This document shows, one piece after another, positions 1-13,300 of a stretch of DNA of 64,000 nt. The first letter of the stretch is position 1. Each line of letters starts with the position of its first letter. The notes under the pieces are model-generated. The model was not told where the DNA came from and made no database searches. It saw only the letters and a program-made list of their open reading frames with translations. The stretch spans positions 67,422,565-67,486,564 of the forward strand of contig CM039211.1 in NCBI GenBank assembly GCA_008360975.2, written 5' to 3'. Source of the stretch: Lichenostomus cassidix. Lineage: Eukaryota > Chordata > Aves > Passeriformes > Meliphagidae. A program made the translations under genes and the position numbers.

Positions 1-2029
1 GGGCAGGTCTTCTTCCTGAATCCCCTCAAACTACTGTGGCAGCAGCCCAACATGACTGGTGAGCATCACTAGCCTGGGAAAGCAACCTTCAGACCTTGGG
101 AGATGTGAGTGATGCTTTGTAATGGTCCTGGCTCATCCTACTCACTGCCAGCTGCAGAGGCATTCCCTGAGGCAGGGAATGGCATAAAAAAAAATTCCTT
201 GTGAAAGTAAACTTCAATTTCCCTTTTCCCAGCTGCTGCTGAGTAAGGCTTTCGTGTCATGGGTTGGTGGGTTCCCTTAGGTGTGGAGTGGCTGAGCACA
301 AGGTGAGGTGACTCTGTGCTGGGGAGGGGATAAATACATGCAGGCAGGCTGTCCCTGGGTGCCAGGTGTGCCCAGAAGGGTTTGGCAGCAAAAGTAGGGG
401 TGTCAAGGGGGCCAGGGACCCTGGAGGAAGCTCCAGAAGAGGGGAGCTGTTTACCTCCCACCTTGCTGAATCACCTGCATTGTGTCACCCCGGGCATTAG
501 TCAGGGCCCTGGACTGAGAGGGTTTACCTTTACCCTACTTGTCTGGCTCCTGTGGGTTTTCCATCAGCCCCTGCTGTTGAACATGTGCATCCTTCTGCTC
601 CCAGCCAGTGCCTTGCACACCTTGAGTTTATTTTGCCTGAGCACAGGGAGAAAGGCCATGCTATTGATGGTCACTGACTGGAGGAAACCATGAGGCCCAG
701 GTCTGTGTGGGGAAAACCCAAGCAAAGCGCTTGCACACTCAGTGCTGTTTCCCCCTAAGATTGAAAAGCCCCCAGAGAATGTGGGCATTAAACTTTAGGG
801 AGGGCTTAGGAAAGGGGGTCAGTCTTAGCAGCACATGCTGGAGCTGGGAGACCATAAATCCTGGCATCAGCACCATGGTGCAGATTCCTGCAAGACCATC
901 ATTCTCCCAGGCTCACATGGCTGCCCCAACCCTGCCCTCAGGTCCCAGCTGTGTGCAGTACTTGGGGTCTTCATGCTGGCTTTCTTCCAGATGGGAGCTG
1001 TGCCCCAGACAGGTTCAACTCACACCAAACCTCACCACTGGAAGTCTCCAAAGCTTCTCCTGACCTGACTCCTGCTGGCTTGTAGGGGCAGTTGGGCACT
1101 GGACTCCAGCTCCAGCTCCATCAGCAATGGAAAAAGCAAAATAATTACTTCCCATGACCCAGTTCTGGCTCTCCTGTCCTTACCACCCACACGATAGCCA
1201 CCCTTTTCCCCATGGCACTACAGACTTTTAGTTTGCTTTAATAAAGTAATTTATATTCTACCTGAGCCTGTACTCCAGACCCCTCCCAGACTCACTGTCA
1301 GGCCCTTTTTCTTCTGCCTGGGAATCAGTAAAAATACAGACCAAAATGATGCCCAAGCCTGGCCCCTCAGGGCATCCTTTTGAGATGTTTCTGTAATTGA
1401 GATCACACTTTGCAGAAGAAAGTTTCCGATAACAAATCTCTTTTAACAAATCTCTTTTAGTGCAGCTGTACCTTGCTGATTTTGCATTAGGATTTCATGC
1501 TGGAGAATGACAAGAGTGGTATCTCATCTCCCACCTCCTCCCAGACCACAAGACAATCTGCCAGGAAACAGGTTTGATTTGATGTGTTTTCTCCTCAACA
1601 AACCCTACCTGCACCAATCACATCATTATGTTCCCAGCACTTACAAACAGATCAGTTAACAGGACAGGCAGGGGTCTTTCCCGGTACAGAAGGTAGCTTG
1701 ACTGAGCTGGGATTCTCAGTGTCCTCCAGGGCCTGCTTTTTAAAGATAGATGTTGTGTTTACCCTTCACCAGTCCTATGGGAATGCCAAGAGTTCTCAAA
1801 GATAATTACTAATGGGTTTGAAGTGTCTGTGACTTCTTCCTTAAGTACTCCTGGTTTATTAAATTCTGCCCACTGGGCTTCAACCCATGTTTATCCCATT
1901 CTGGACTCTTCTCCCAGCCCTTTTTAACATTTTCCATGGTTGGTAATATGTCTCAGTTTAACCTTTTCCTACATTCTGAGCACGGCATGGGCTGTACCAG
2001 CTTTCACTCAGTCACACACTCATCCCATC
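1..2029. other. Intergenic, no gene recognised
   Basis: Several open frames of 60-120 codons exist on both strands, but none has splice structure, domain motifs or recognisable family similarity. An AATAAA occurs near 1239 without an upstream coding exon that I can identify. Confidence 0.7.
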
Positions 2030-2360
2030 ACTGGAGAGAGTCTGGCCTCATCCTTCTGACACCTTCCTGTAAGGTATCTGCAAACACTGAGAGACATCTC
2101 TTCTCCAGGCTAAACAGGTCCAGCTCTCTCAGCCTTTCCTCATAAGAAGAGAGGTGCTTCAGTCCCCTCACCACCTTTGTAGTCCTCCACTGGCATCTTT
2201 CCAGCAGCTCCTTGTTTTTCATGAACTGGGGAGTCCAGAACTGGACACAGCACCCCAATTTGGCTTTACCATGCCATAGTAGAAGGGGAGAATCACCTTC
2301 TTTGACCTGCTGGCCACACTCTTCCAGGTGCACCCCAGGAAGAATTGCCATGTGTTCTCA
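2030..2360 (-). mobile_element. CR1 LINE 3' region fragment
   Basis: The + strand carries the antisense CR1 series: TCTTCTCCAGGCTAAACAGG, CTCTCAGCCTTTCCTCATAAG, GAACTGGGGAGTCCAGAACT and CACCTTCTTTGACCTGCTGG. This corresponds to the end of ORF2 and the 3' UTR of an avian CR1. It is 5'-truncated, lacks the terminal octamer tail, and is non-coding. Confidence 0.9.
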
Positions 2361-5300
2361 TTTCCTGCTCAGAGTAGGTCTGCATTTCTTCACCTTCCAC
2401 TTACTTCCAATGTAATTTAAGAACCTCTTCTATAGACCCCCTTGTATATCCCACTATCTTCTAATCCTTGCAAGTTCTTCAACATATCTGAGTTGTTCTT
2501 GCCTTCCCAGGCCTTACTGTCATGATCATTGTTACTCACAGGACTGAATTTCCATATGTTATAAAATTCCTTTCTGATTCCCAGGTCACCAGCCGGCGTC
2601 TGATGCTGTCGCTGTCATCTCTCACTGCACTTCCTCTCTCCCCTGCTCGTCAGGACAGATTGCCTTTGTGTGCTTAATTAAGGGCATGTTCATGTGATTG
2701 CAAGAGAATTAAGTCAACACATCACAAGAAATTATTACCTGTCAGATGAAACATAGTAACTGACTCTCTTCTGTTTGAGCCTGTCCTGGTTGTGAAATTA
2801 GATGGGTGAGTTTAAACACCTTCACGGCTGGGTTAAGCAAACTCTTTTTATCGCATTTGAAATGAATTAGTCTTTTGCATACAGTCAATTATTACATTAG
2901 TTGATTGGCAGTAGTGCCTTCCGATGCACTAATTGGTATCTTGTGATGAGTAAACACATCCATAATTTCCTCTTGTAGCACACAGGCTCCCCTGCACTTG
3001 CACTACTGATTTAGATTTTTTCTCTTAAGGTGAATTTCTCATGTTTGCTGATTATTCCTTTTGTTGAAACCCATGATCCACATTTCAAATTTTCTCTTTG
3101 GGACCCCCTGTCCTTATTCCATTAATGCCACACAGGATCCAGTAGTACAAGTGTGGTGGGAAGGTGTTGGAGGATGGTTCAGTTTGAACTGGGGAAAAAA
3201 AAGAACCCCACACTGTCTTTTCTGCTGTGGCCTCTTCCAGCCTGCAGAAGACAAGGGAGAGTTTCTACCTGGTGCCCTGAGGGAAGCAGTTAATCCTGTC
3301 CCTTCTGACAAAAAGGCATCTTCCAATGGAAAGTCTTGGTCAGAGCCAGTAGGAATCTCAGAGAGAAGGAAGTTGTGGGATCTGATAGGTGGTGGAAGAT
3401 GAGGGTTAAGTGGCCTCACCTTCACAAGTCCACTTGCATTTTCTTTCTCCATTCCTCGTTGTGGTGTGCATCTGCCTGACAACTTTTACTGTGCCGTGAA
3501 CCCAGCTAGAGCACATATCCATGTCATGAGGGCTTCAGATTTTTGCAATATTCCACCTTAGGAAAGAGTCTAGGACAGTTTGCAGATGTCTTTTGATAAA
3601 ATGTGCCTAAGTCTGGTCTGCCCACGTGAGCAGATCTGTGTTGGGGAACAGAGAAGCACTAAAAGCAGGTTCCCTGTTAGGACTAAATCTGTAGCACTGG
3701 TGAGATCTTGTTTCTGGTGGGTGCCCTGGCAAGGGCAGCTGGGGGGTTTGGCTTCTCTGCTGTGGAGAGAGGTGAGTTATTCCACACACACACAGGGCTG
3801 AGGAAGGAGATAAACCCCTGCAGAAAGTGTGAGAGAGTGTAGAAGTGGTGAGTAAGGGAGCCAGGACAAATAAGACAACAGATGCAGACGGGGTGGAGCT
3901 GCTCAGATGGAAATCTACCTCCTCTTAGCTAAAGATGCATAAACAGGAAGATTCTGGGACTCAGCATTTATTTATTTATGCTTTTTGTTGGACAATAAAA
4001 GACAGATTGGGTGTCTGAAATATACTTTTGGACTCTCCATTCATCAGGGACCAGGAAAGTTCTCATCTTTAAAGGTCTCTGACATAACCTCAACACCCTG
4101 GAGTCCAGAGTGTTTATGGCCACTGGTATGTCTTCTCATAGGACCTCCAGGCAGAAGAGACAGAATATAATCAGACTTCAGGCCTAAAGACCTCCAGACC
4201 TACCCTTTAATCCATTTATTTCTGGTTAGCAGTTTAGTCCTATTTATTCTGAAGCCATTAAATCTGTTGTCTTAGGTCTGATGATCAGGCTAGTGTTAAA
4301 ATGGGGACATGACCCACATTAATTCATGGCCATGAAACAGCTGTGGCAAGAGGCTGCAGTAATAAAATCTGCTTGCTAAAACTTAATTTTTTAGTCAAGG
4401 CTGTTAAATGCACTTATCATGAAGACAAGCGCCTGCTTTTTAGGAAGGCAACCCAATAAATGTGGGTCACTTTTGTAGATCTGGACCCAGACATGGTTTC
4501 TAAGGGTTTAAAAGTCAGTTGTTTGACATCTTTTGGAAACACATGGTTCCAAGAACTTGAAGGATGGAAACAGAAAGGGCTGTAAGATAATAATTCTGAA
4601 AAATAAGTCTATTTATTTTGTTTTTTCTCTCTGAGTGGCTGAGGTCACCTGGCAGTGCAAGACCCTCAGCAGAATCTCAAAGGAATGACTGAAAGCACTA
4701 AGGAAGGATATTGCTCCTAAAAGCAATGTTGCCACCAAGAGCAAGGAGTGCTCCTGAGAGCACTCAGGAGGCAGCAGAACATGTTGTGATGTTCAGGCTG
4801 CACAAACTGACTCCACCACAGCCAGGAGTCATTGGGAAGAAATTAATGAAGAGGACAATGGACATAACAGACTCAAAGTTATCAGTGTGGTGGCTCAGGT
4901 GTCAGACAAAAGGCATTTGAGCTCCTGACTCTCTGGATAGCTTTGGGTAAGTACTCTGACTGCTCTGAACTTTCATCTGCAATATAAGAAGGAGGCTGTC
5001 CCATCAGAGTCAGGCCTTCCAGACTGATCATATCTCAGAGACACTCTGGAGCATAGGTGTATTTTCTTAGGCTAGACCTCTTTATTCCAGATGAGAATAT
5101 AATCAGGAGCTAGATCATGAGAAGGATTGGAGTGGAACTGTCATTGTGTCACTGTGTCTCAGAGAACAGCAGTGATTTTCTAATGGGAGCTGCTTGCTCT
5201 ACATCTCTGTTGGAGAGTTAGGCAGCAGTCACAAATCAGCAGCAAAAAATGTTTGGTGGTTGCTTTGCATTGGCTCCCTACCCTGATGAATGGTGGATGA

Positions 5301-6880
5301 AATGCAGGACTGCTGCACTTAGAGCTGCATTACCATCACCAGACCCCAAAATGTGGGCTCTAGGGAGTCCTCTGGCTTTGCTCTGTCACATGTGGAGGAC
5401 ATTGCAACACTGCACATTTTAGATTAGGCTTGTTTGGTTTTGGGCTCTGGGTAGCAGAGAGGGAACCGCTTGATGACCCAATGGACTTTGGTTATAAGCC
5501 AACTTTGTCCTGCTGATCCTTCTCCATGCAAGGGGAGCTGCTGGCTGCTGCCATTGACCTGTGCACATTCCTGCTCTCCATCTGGTCCTGTGGCACATCA
5601 GCTGCCCCATCTTTCACCTCACTGAGCAGCATCAGCTTGAGTAAGCTCCTTGGACTAAAGACCCCTGAAAACAAATAGGCTTGGACTTGTGGATCCTGCT
5701 TTTGTAGCTCATAACCATTCTTGTTGTCCTAAGGAGCTATTTAGGGAAGTGTATCCAGCTCCCCTGAGTGTATTTCCCTGGGTGTGTGAGTGGTAGAGCA
5801 GCTCTGGTTGCTGACAATGGATACACCTGGCTCTGAACCGACCTGCAGAGAAAGTCCCTGTGGCTCAGAGGCCCCTGGCACTCTGCAAGTGGCCAAGCGG
5901 GAGCCACAGCCATGGGCTTTCAGGTCACTCTTTCAAGCCCTTGCAGGGAAGAGAGTTTTGCATGTCAATGGAAATGCTAGGCTGCAATTTGAGGTGTTTA
6001 AGGATACTAGAATGCCTCAGGGATTTGGTAGGTCCTCTGAGGTCAGGCAGTAATTTGAAGACACCTGTAAATGCCTGAAAAACTTTGTAATATTAAGTTC
6101 ATCATCCATGGTGTGGATTTCCTGAAACTTCTATGTTTCTTCATGTATTCTTCTCTCTTCCCCAGTGCTCCTTGCAGACAGAACACAGCTCCACTAAATC
6201 CAGCCCTTCACCCCTCCCCTGAGATCTCAACAAGCTGCACCAAACTCAGTGCCCCTCACCACTTTTCAAGGTCCTTCCTAAACCTGTCCTACTGGAGGTT
6301 AGTTGTAATCATTGCTTTTCCCATAGAATCAACCCTTTTTGCTTCATCAGCATGGTCTGCCCCGAACTGTTAATCTGAGGATATCATCTGTGTCTTCCTT
6401 GTTTGTGGAATGCCTATCCTGTTCCAGTTTTCTGACTACCAGCTCATTCAAAGCTCAACAAAAAACTAATTTCTATCATCCTGCAAGGGCTTGATGAAGT
6501 ATAAGACATTGAGCTCAGTTTCCTCTCAGTTTATCAGCCAAGCTGTCCATTCCTGGATGGTGTTCTCCCTGCCTCTTTCCTTTTGCCCCTCAAGCAGGGT
6601 TTGGGATCTTTGACAATTTTCAAGCATAGCAATTTTTCAGTCATTCACAGTAGTTCATTACAGCTTTGACTCCTCTAATTGCCTGTGACACATGGTCTCT
6701 CTCATGAGCATCATTTTCAAACACATGAATCATTGCCAGACATCCGTTTTCCCATCTGGGGCTTTGGCAAGGTGAGTTCTTGCTCATCTCCATGGACTTT
6801 CAGCTTGCATGTCTTTGTCATGAGTGTGACCTGGTCTGGTTTGGTCCCTGCTGTGTCAGGTGCCTTTGCCCATGGACATG

Positions 6881-6910
6881 CACACACACACACACAGACA
6901 CACACGTGTG
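6881..6910 (+). repeat. CA/GT microsatellite
   Basis: A run of about eight CA units followed by an interrupted CACACAC and GTGTG tail. Confidence 0.95.
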
Positions 6911-9370
6911 TCACTGTACAGGATTAACTGGACTCTACACCTCTACCTTGATCAGCCATCCTCCTTCTGAGTCATGGCTGAGGAAGATAAACAGCTGGTT
7001 TTGCTATTGGCTTCATGATAATAAGTAAACAGTAATTAATATTTTGCAATTATGTATCTCCTTGAATTGGATGATCTGAAAGCACTTCATTAGCATTAAT
7101 TAGTCATCATTGCATAGCCCACATGATGTAGATAAGGTTCCATTGTGCAGAAGGGAAAACTGAGGTGGAAAGAAATACCAGGATCAGGCAGGTCTAACAT
7201 CTGTCAGAAGGATTTGCAATGCCTTGGCACTTCTCAGAGCTGAGGTTTGCTGCAGCCTCATTTTGAAGACACCAATTGCTAAGCTGGGGTAAAATGCAGA
7301 GGGCAAAATCCTCAATGCTTAGGAGAGAATCCCACGGGACTAATCAAGACCTTGATCCCTCACAGGTTGTGCCTGTCCATGTCTTGGCTCTTCCTTCTTT
7401 TGCTGCTGTTTGATACTTTGCTGATCATCAAGACTCCAGTGTCACAGGCGAGATGGGCTTCTCACAGACACAAGCAGTGGGGTGGATCTGGACCTTGTCT
7501 GGACTTGGTCTGATATCTTAGAGACATTTTTTCAGTTGCCCAGAAAACATTTACCAAACCATCCAAATTACTTAGGTTATAAAGTCCTTGCAAAAGCACT
7601 GTTAGCCAGCTGGAGGGCCAGACATAGATCAAAGTGCTTGGATAAAGGGAGATGTGTCTAGACATTGTGTGGGGTTTCTAAACTCACACCACTGTCTCAC
7701 ATCCATTGCCTAAATGCAGAAGTTGAGGGCTCTTTAAGAGGACCTGAATGCTCCTCCTGACCTCCAGCTGTCTTTTGGAAGGACAAGGGTCTTCTGAAGG
7801 TCCTATGTCAGATCTGCCAACTGGTTTATGTACCTCAGGGCACCTCCAAGACACCTTGTTTTGGATAACAGAATCATGCCCCAAATGTCCAGTTTTAAGA
7901 CCTGTGTTGGCAGTGCATGCCCAGCATGTGTTTCACTACATCCAAGTCTTTCTCTACAGAGGTAGCTCGATGCCCAGACACTGAATAAGTTAAACTGAGC
8001 ACCCTCTGAAAAGTATTTACAGTTCTCTGGGTAAAGAGTCTAATCACTCTGCTGCTTCCAGTTCCAATGTTTACCTCCCACTTTAAGGCCCAAGTTATTT
8101 AGGAACTTTGGAAAAGATCTCTATCTGCCTGCTGATGCTACAGATGTGCAGTAGGAACAGGGTCACTGCAGGATCTACTCTTCCCCTCAGAACCCTCAGA
8201 CCCCCTGTTATCATCCCTAAGGCTCACTGTATATGGCATCTTCCCTCCAGTGTCCCCACTCCAGTGCTGGCTCCATAGAAATTAGTGTCACCAGCAGGAT
8301 TTAAAACCAAGTCAGACACTGTTACCCCAAGATCTTCAGCCATGGTGAAAGTTTCCTATAATGCCAAGCGACTGGATTTAATTTCTTGCTTGTGTTTATG
8401 TCCTTCCCAGTTAGAGGAGGTCTACAGGACAATGGTGTGAGGAGATCAGGGATAGCTAAGTGTCTCCACACTTTGCAGCTGAGCACACACAAGGCCTAGG
8501 TAGATGTGCTCTCTTTTCCAGCGTCTTAGTGGTCCCAACCAGACACAGGCATATGCCAGGGATCTACCTGCTGTGGACAGACCCTGTCTTCTTCCTCAGG
8601 TGTTTTTTGTGACCTGTACTTTATGTGACCTCAGTGATTTGTGACAGACCTCCTCCAAGGGGGCTGAGTTAATATCTCTTTGTGTTTATGAACTGCACTG
8701 TCAGTGGTCAATGCTGGATGTTGAGGTGAGCTGGGCTTGAATGTACAGCACTGAGTCCTCTGATACAATGGAGCTGCAGAGCTCAAATGGGGGACTGTAA
8801 GATTCTATTCTGTGCCCAGCAGAAGAGGGGTGAAGCCTCCCTCTCATGCTTCTTTCCCAGTGAGTGAAAGGACTTGAATGAACTTCTCCAACTGGAGGAG
8901 CTCTAACAGCCCTGGGAAAGCTGAGGTCATGATATTGTCCTTTGGAATGGAATTGAGGTATTGGAGGACAGTGAGGAGAAGCTGGAGGGAAGCAGAAGAT
9001 GCAAGATCTGTTCATCAGGTGAGCCCTGCCCATTGTACATCCCAAAGGAGATGTAGTGGGGACTATATACTCATGTGTAAACTCAACTTTTTTTAAAACC
9101 AGCACTGTGTGAGTGAATTCAGGCTGGCTTTTCTTGGTGGCAGGCTGGACTTCAAAGCTTTAACACAGTTCTTTTAATGCACATGTCTGGAGCAGTTCTC
9201 TGTGTTTAAAAAAAGCCACCCAGTTGATCAAAACCTGGGTCTTACTGACTTCTCATGATTCATTACACCCCTTCCCCTTCCACTAGCTGGAACAGAGGGC
9301 ATCTAGAATGACCAGCTGGTGGGAGGCCCTGGTCTCTTTATGAAGTGGGGTTGAAACATGTTTTGCTTGA

Positions 9371-9422
9371 AGTCTTTACATGGGTATTTGCTGATAAGTC
9401 TTTACATGGGTATTTGCTGATA
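9371..9422 (+). repeat. Perfect 26-bp tandem duplication
   Basis: The unit starting AGTCTTTACATGGG occurs twice back to back (9371-9396 and 9397-9422) with no mismatch, implying recent duplication or a polymorphic two-copy repeat. Confidence 0.95.
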
Positions 9423-10287
9423 GCAGAGGACAGGGTGAGACTCATAGATCTCTAGGGTCTCAGAGCAGGGCCTGCCATGGTTGATACATGCCCATTTCCC
9501 TGGATTCATTATTTTTTGGAGCATCTCTTCCTGTCCACCCCAGTGGTTTTGCCCTTCTCAATGTCCTTCTGCCTGGTTCAAGACTAACAGCCCCTTCAGC
9601 CCTAAGTTAGTTCCCTTTTTATTTGCCTTTCTGCACAGACATTCTCCCTCTCCCTCTCTTAACCTCAGGCCCTTTATCTGCTGTCTTAACTCCCAGTTTA
9701 AGCTCTTGTTTAAATCGTCTCTGCACACAGCTCACTGGCCCCAGTCCCTCTGCTGCTTCTCCTGAATCCTTATCAGCTCCATGCAAGCCTCCTCCCTGTT
9801 CCCTGTTGCAAATGCTGTGTCTCTGATATTGGGTCTCTCTGTGGCACTTTCATTCGTCTCCTGTCCATTCCCATGGCCTCCAATGGTTGCCAGTCCCTGT
9901 CATCAGTTCCAGCCACTTCTGAGTTCTTACCACCTTCCTGTCCGTCTGGGGAACCATGAGATGGTCTCTCCAAGGATGGCTTTCAATGGCATAACACCCC
10001 ATACCCTATCCCAAATCCTTTTCTTTCCATCTCCGTGGCTTGTCTTTGTCCCTAAACACCAGAGCTTCCCTCCACATTCCCACTCCTGCTGCAACTAGAA
10101 TTCTTTTAAAGTTGTACCTCCTCCCTCCACCCCAGTCTGGGATTGTTACCTCTCAGATAACCCTCCTTCTACCCAAACACCATCTCACAGAGAAGACCGT
10201 GGCCAGGGTATGTTGTCAGTCCCTGATTTTCACTTCTGGTACCCAGTTTCTAGCACAGGGCCATCAGAAGCCATAGTATGAGGTGAC

Positions 10288-10369
10288 CTGCCTGAGCAGG
10301 GAGGTTGGACCACATGACCCACAGTGATCTCTTCCAGCCTTACATCTTTTGGGGTTCTGTGGTTCTATG
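10288..10369 (+). mobile_element. CR1 LINE 3' end, sense orientation
   Basis: GAGGTTGGACCACATGACC..., then CTTCCAGCC and GGTTCTGTGGTTCTATGA, is the sense 3' terminus of a CR1 element. It is strongly 5'-truncated to about 80 bp. Confidence 0.75.
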
Positions 10370-13300
10370 AGCATGAGGGGACAGATCCATTTCCCCTGTA
10401 GGGAAGATGTGGTGAGTAATCTTTTCCTCTCTAGGAGCTGCAGAAATTTCAGATAAGAGGTGAATGACTTCCAAAATTTCAGAGAAGTTTTGTCAGCAAA
10501 AATTTGCCAAGTCTCTGCTGAGGCCACCTGAGCTGCACTGGAAATTTTCACCAGTGGGAAAAAGCACTTGCCTACTTGCATCTCTGGTCTCCCAAACATA
10601 TCTCCAGCCTCAGATGCAAGGCAGGGTCACCAAGGCCTTTACAATTATGATTTCTAAGATGGGTAAAAGCATGGATTTGTTACTAGCCTCCTTCTGGAAG
10701 AGCTTGAAATATTTGAGGTAAACAGCAACAGAGAAAACATTCAACCCCCAGCAGTGCCAGTTTGGCAATGCTCTGGGCAAGCTTGGGAGCAGAGCAACAG
10801 TCTGTGCTGGCAGCTGTGCCAATGAGGCACAGCAGATGTGCTTGTGCAGACAGATGTTTGGGCCTCACAGGCAAAAACACCCCTTTGACGATATATGCTT
10901 GGTTTGAGACAGATCCCTGAGTTTTCCTGGCAGCCAGGCTAAACCCCATGGCACAGAAGAGCCCAGCACATCCCAGTCCCACCCGGGTGGCACAGGCACA
11001 GCTCAGCTCCCAGCACCGCAGGCAGGACACCCACTGCTCCCTTCCCAGCCCTGGGCTCTGCTCCTGCCCTGCCCCTGCCCACTCAGGGCTTGGGGGCCAG
11101 TAGCCCTGCAGCGTGAGTGCCCAGGCCGAGGAGGAGGAGGGCAGTGCCTGGCATGACGTGTGCGCTGGGTGCGTCCGTGCCGCGCTGGGCAGGCTGTGCC
11201 TGGGGCAGTGTGTGGGAGCTGTTTGTGTGGCTGCATCCGCCTGGTGTGGGCAGTCTGGCCTCGTCCCGTGACACACACACGGTGTGAAGGGGGAAGGGAG
11301 GATGAATGGAAGATGACTGTAGGAGCCTGCAATATAGAGGATGAAGGGAAAAATCAGCTAGACCTGCCGGGTTGCTGGAAATTCTTGTTTTGGGCTTGGA
11401 CGAGGTGTTAAAGCACATTTCTCATTCCCTTGTGGGATCGGAGAGGTGTCTCCCGTCTCAGTGCATGGCTCTGCAAAAGCATCCTGCCCTCACAAAGGGG
11501 CAGCAAGGGCTGTCCTTGCCCTGCCTTGTGGCAGTGACTGTCACCTGCCTTGGAACCCTGCTCCGTGCACGCAGGTCCGCAAGCAGCAAGAGATGACTCG
11601 CCCCTGGGCACTGCCATTATATAAGAGACAGGAGGCAGGTTTCCCAGTCAGAAAGGTGTTGCACAATTAATTATTCTGGCTTGGCTCCGGATCCCTGGAG
11701 CTCAAGGATGCCACGCAACAGGACTAGTGGAGCACAGGCTCGGCCTGGCTGAGCCTCAGGCTAGTAAATCACTTTTGCTCATGTCTCTCCCCTTCCACTG
11801 AAGTGTACGCTCTTTTGAAGGGGGACTTGATGGAGCATGATCTGAAGCAGTAGCACCTGCAATCAGGGGGCAGCCAGAAACATATTCCAGCTCTTTCTAC
11901 TGGTGTCTTCCCTGTCCCCCAAGGGACACCCCCATGCCAGTCCCCAGCCCACACTAGAGCCAGCACTGCACTGGGTAGGAGCAAATCTCCATACCTGGGC
12001 TTCTTGTTTGTATTTGCCTGGCTCAAGGCTAAAACCCATTTGTCTTGACATGCCTTTCTACTGGAAATTAAAGACTGTATTTTTCTCCTCACAGTGGTAT
12101 TGTACCCTGTAATCAAGCTGCCTCTCCATCTTCTCCCTGAAAAGCTGAACATGCTGAACTCTCAGCTTCTCTCTGCAAAGAGTAATTTGCTTTAACCCTC
12201 GGGTGAATTTTCTGGTGCTGTCTTCACCATCTTTAACTTTTAAACATCTTTCAAAAGTGCAAAAACACCTGAAACCCCAGAGCCCTACACTCATTCATGC
12301 TGGTGCAGATATTCCTGTCTTGTTATCTGCTGTCATGTGAGGTTCCCTTCCTTTCCTCTCCTCATTACTGGACATCTGCTACATAAGCAATGTCAGTGAG
12401 CTGGTCAGACATTTCAGTGACAAAATTTTCATTGCCATGGCCTTTCAAAAACTGTTTCATGTGGCCAGGCAAGTCACAGGACAGCAGGGCTGTCCAGCTC
12501 TTGCAATTAGATGCAGGTGGATTTGGCAGTCCCAGTGAGAGATGGGAATGCAGAGCCAGAACATCATTATTGTTGGACATCCCAGCACTAAGAAATACAT
12601 CTTATGTTCATGCACACTCCTGAGCAGGGATCTTTGAACTTTACTGCAGCTAAAGTTTGTAGTCAGATTTTGTACACACATATCTCTGCTTTCCTTCATC
12701 TTCTTTGCTGTAAAAGGAGGCAGTAACTCAAGTATAATCCCAGGCATTGGCCAGGGCTCTTACACATGCTAGGGCAGAGCCCAAACCTGTCTGAAAGCAC
12801 CTGTAGTGTTGCTCACAGACCAATGGTTCAGAATGCCAGCAGGGGAGCATCTCAGCACCCACGGCAATCAAGTTTTAGGGGCCAAATTCTCTACTGCTGA
12901 AAGCTGAAGATACCCGAGTTTACATGCGTGGAAGATTTAGCTTGGTATTTGTTGTTACAAATTAACAATGACCTTAAGGTGTTAGCTTGTAGTCCATGCA
13001 TTGCAGGATGCATTGTCCCAGAAACAGGATGGAAAGTTGCCTGTTTACCAAGCAGCAAAAACAATAGTGATGAAAGGCAGAGCAGCGACCTGAGTTCAAC
13101 AGCTCCAGCAGCAGGATGGAATAATGACAGATGTGATCCTTTACCACAGAGGTCCACAAGCTGGTTTAGAGTTTCATGGCCCAGAGTCACCCTAAGGGCA
13201 CTGTACATTCCAGAAACCTCTCTGAAGCACCTTACAGTAAGTGGTAACAAACAGAAAACAATCGGGGCTGGTGTTAAGGGAGCAGTGTTCCTCCCAGACT

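Larger units (their letters stand above)
2361..10287. other. Intergenic, no gene recognised
   Basis: Contains the CA repeat at 6881, the 26-bp duplication at 9371 and a pyrimidine-biased + strand from about 9480 to 10180. The longest open frame (8701-9105, minus) shows no recognisable domain. Confidence 0.7.

Noticed and set aside
2028..2415. Open frames on both strands at 2.0-2.4 kb
   Set aside because: They lie inside a CR1 fragment and translate truncated, non-functional LINE sequence.
6679..7028. Frames crossing the CA repeat
   Set aside because: The periodic His/Thr or Val/Cys residues come from the microsatellite.
8701..9105. 134-codon minus-strand frame
   Set aside because: No recognisable family, no splice signals, and a length possible by chance.
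10683..11276. 197-codon minus-strand frame
   Set aside because: It runs through the GC- and CpG-rich pocket, where stops are rare by composition; no domain or plausible start context is seen.
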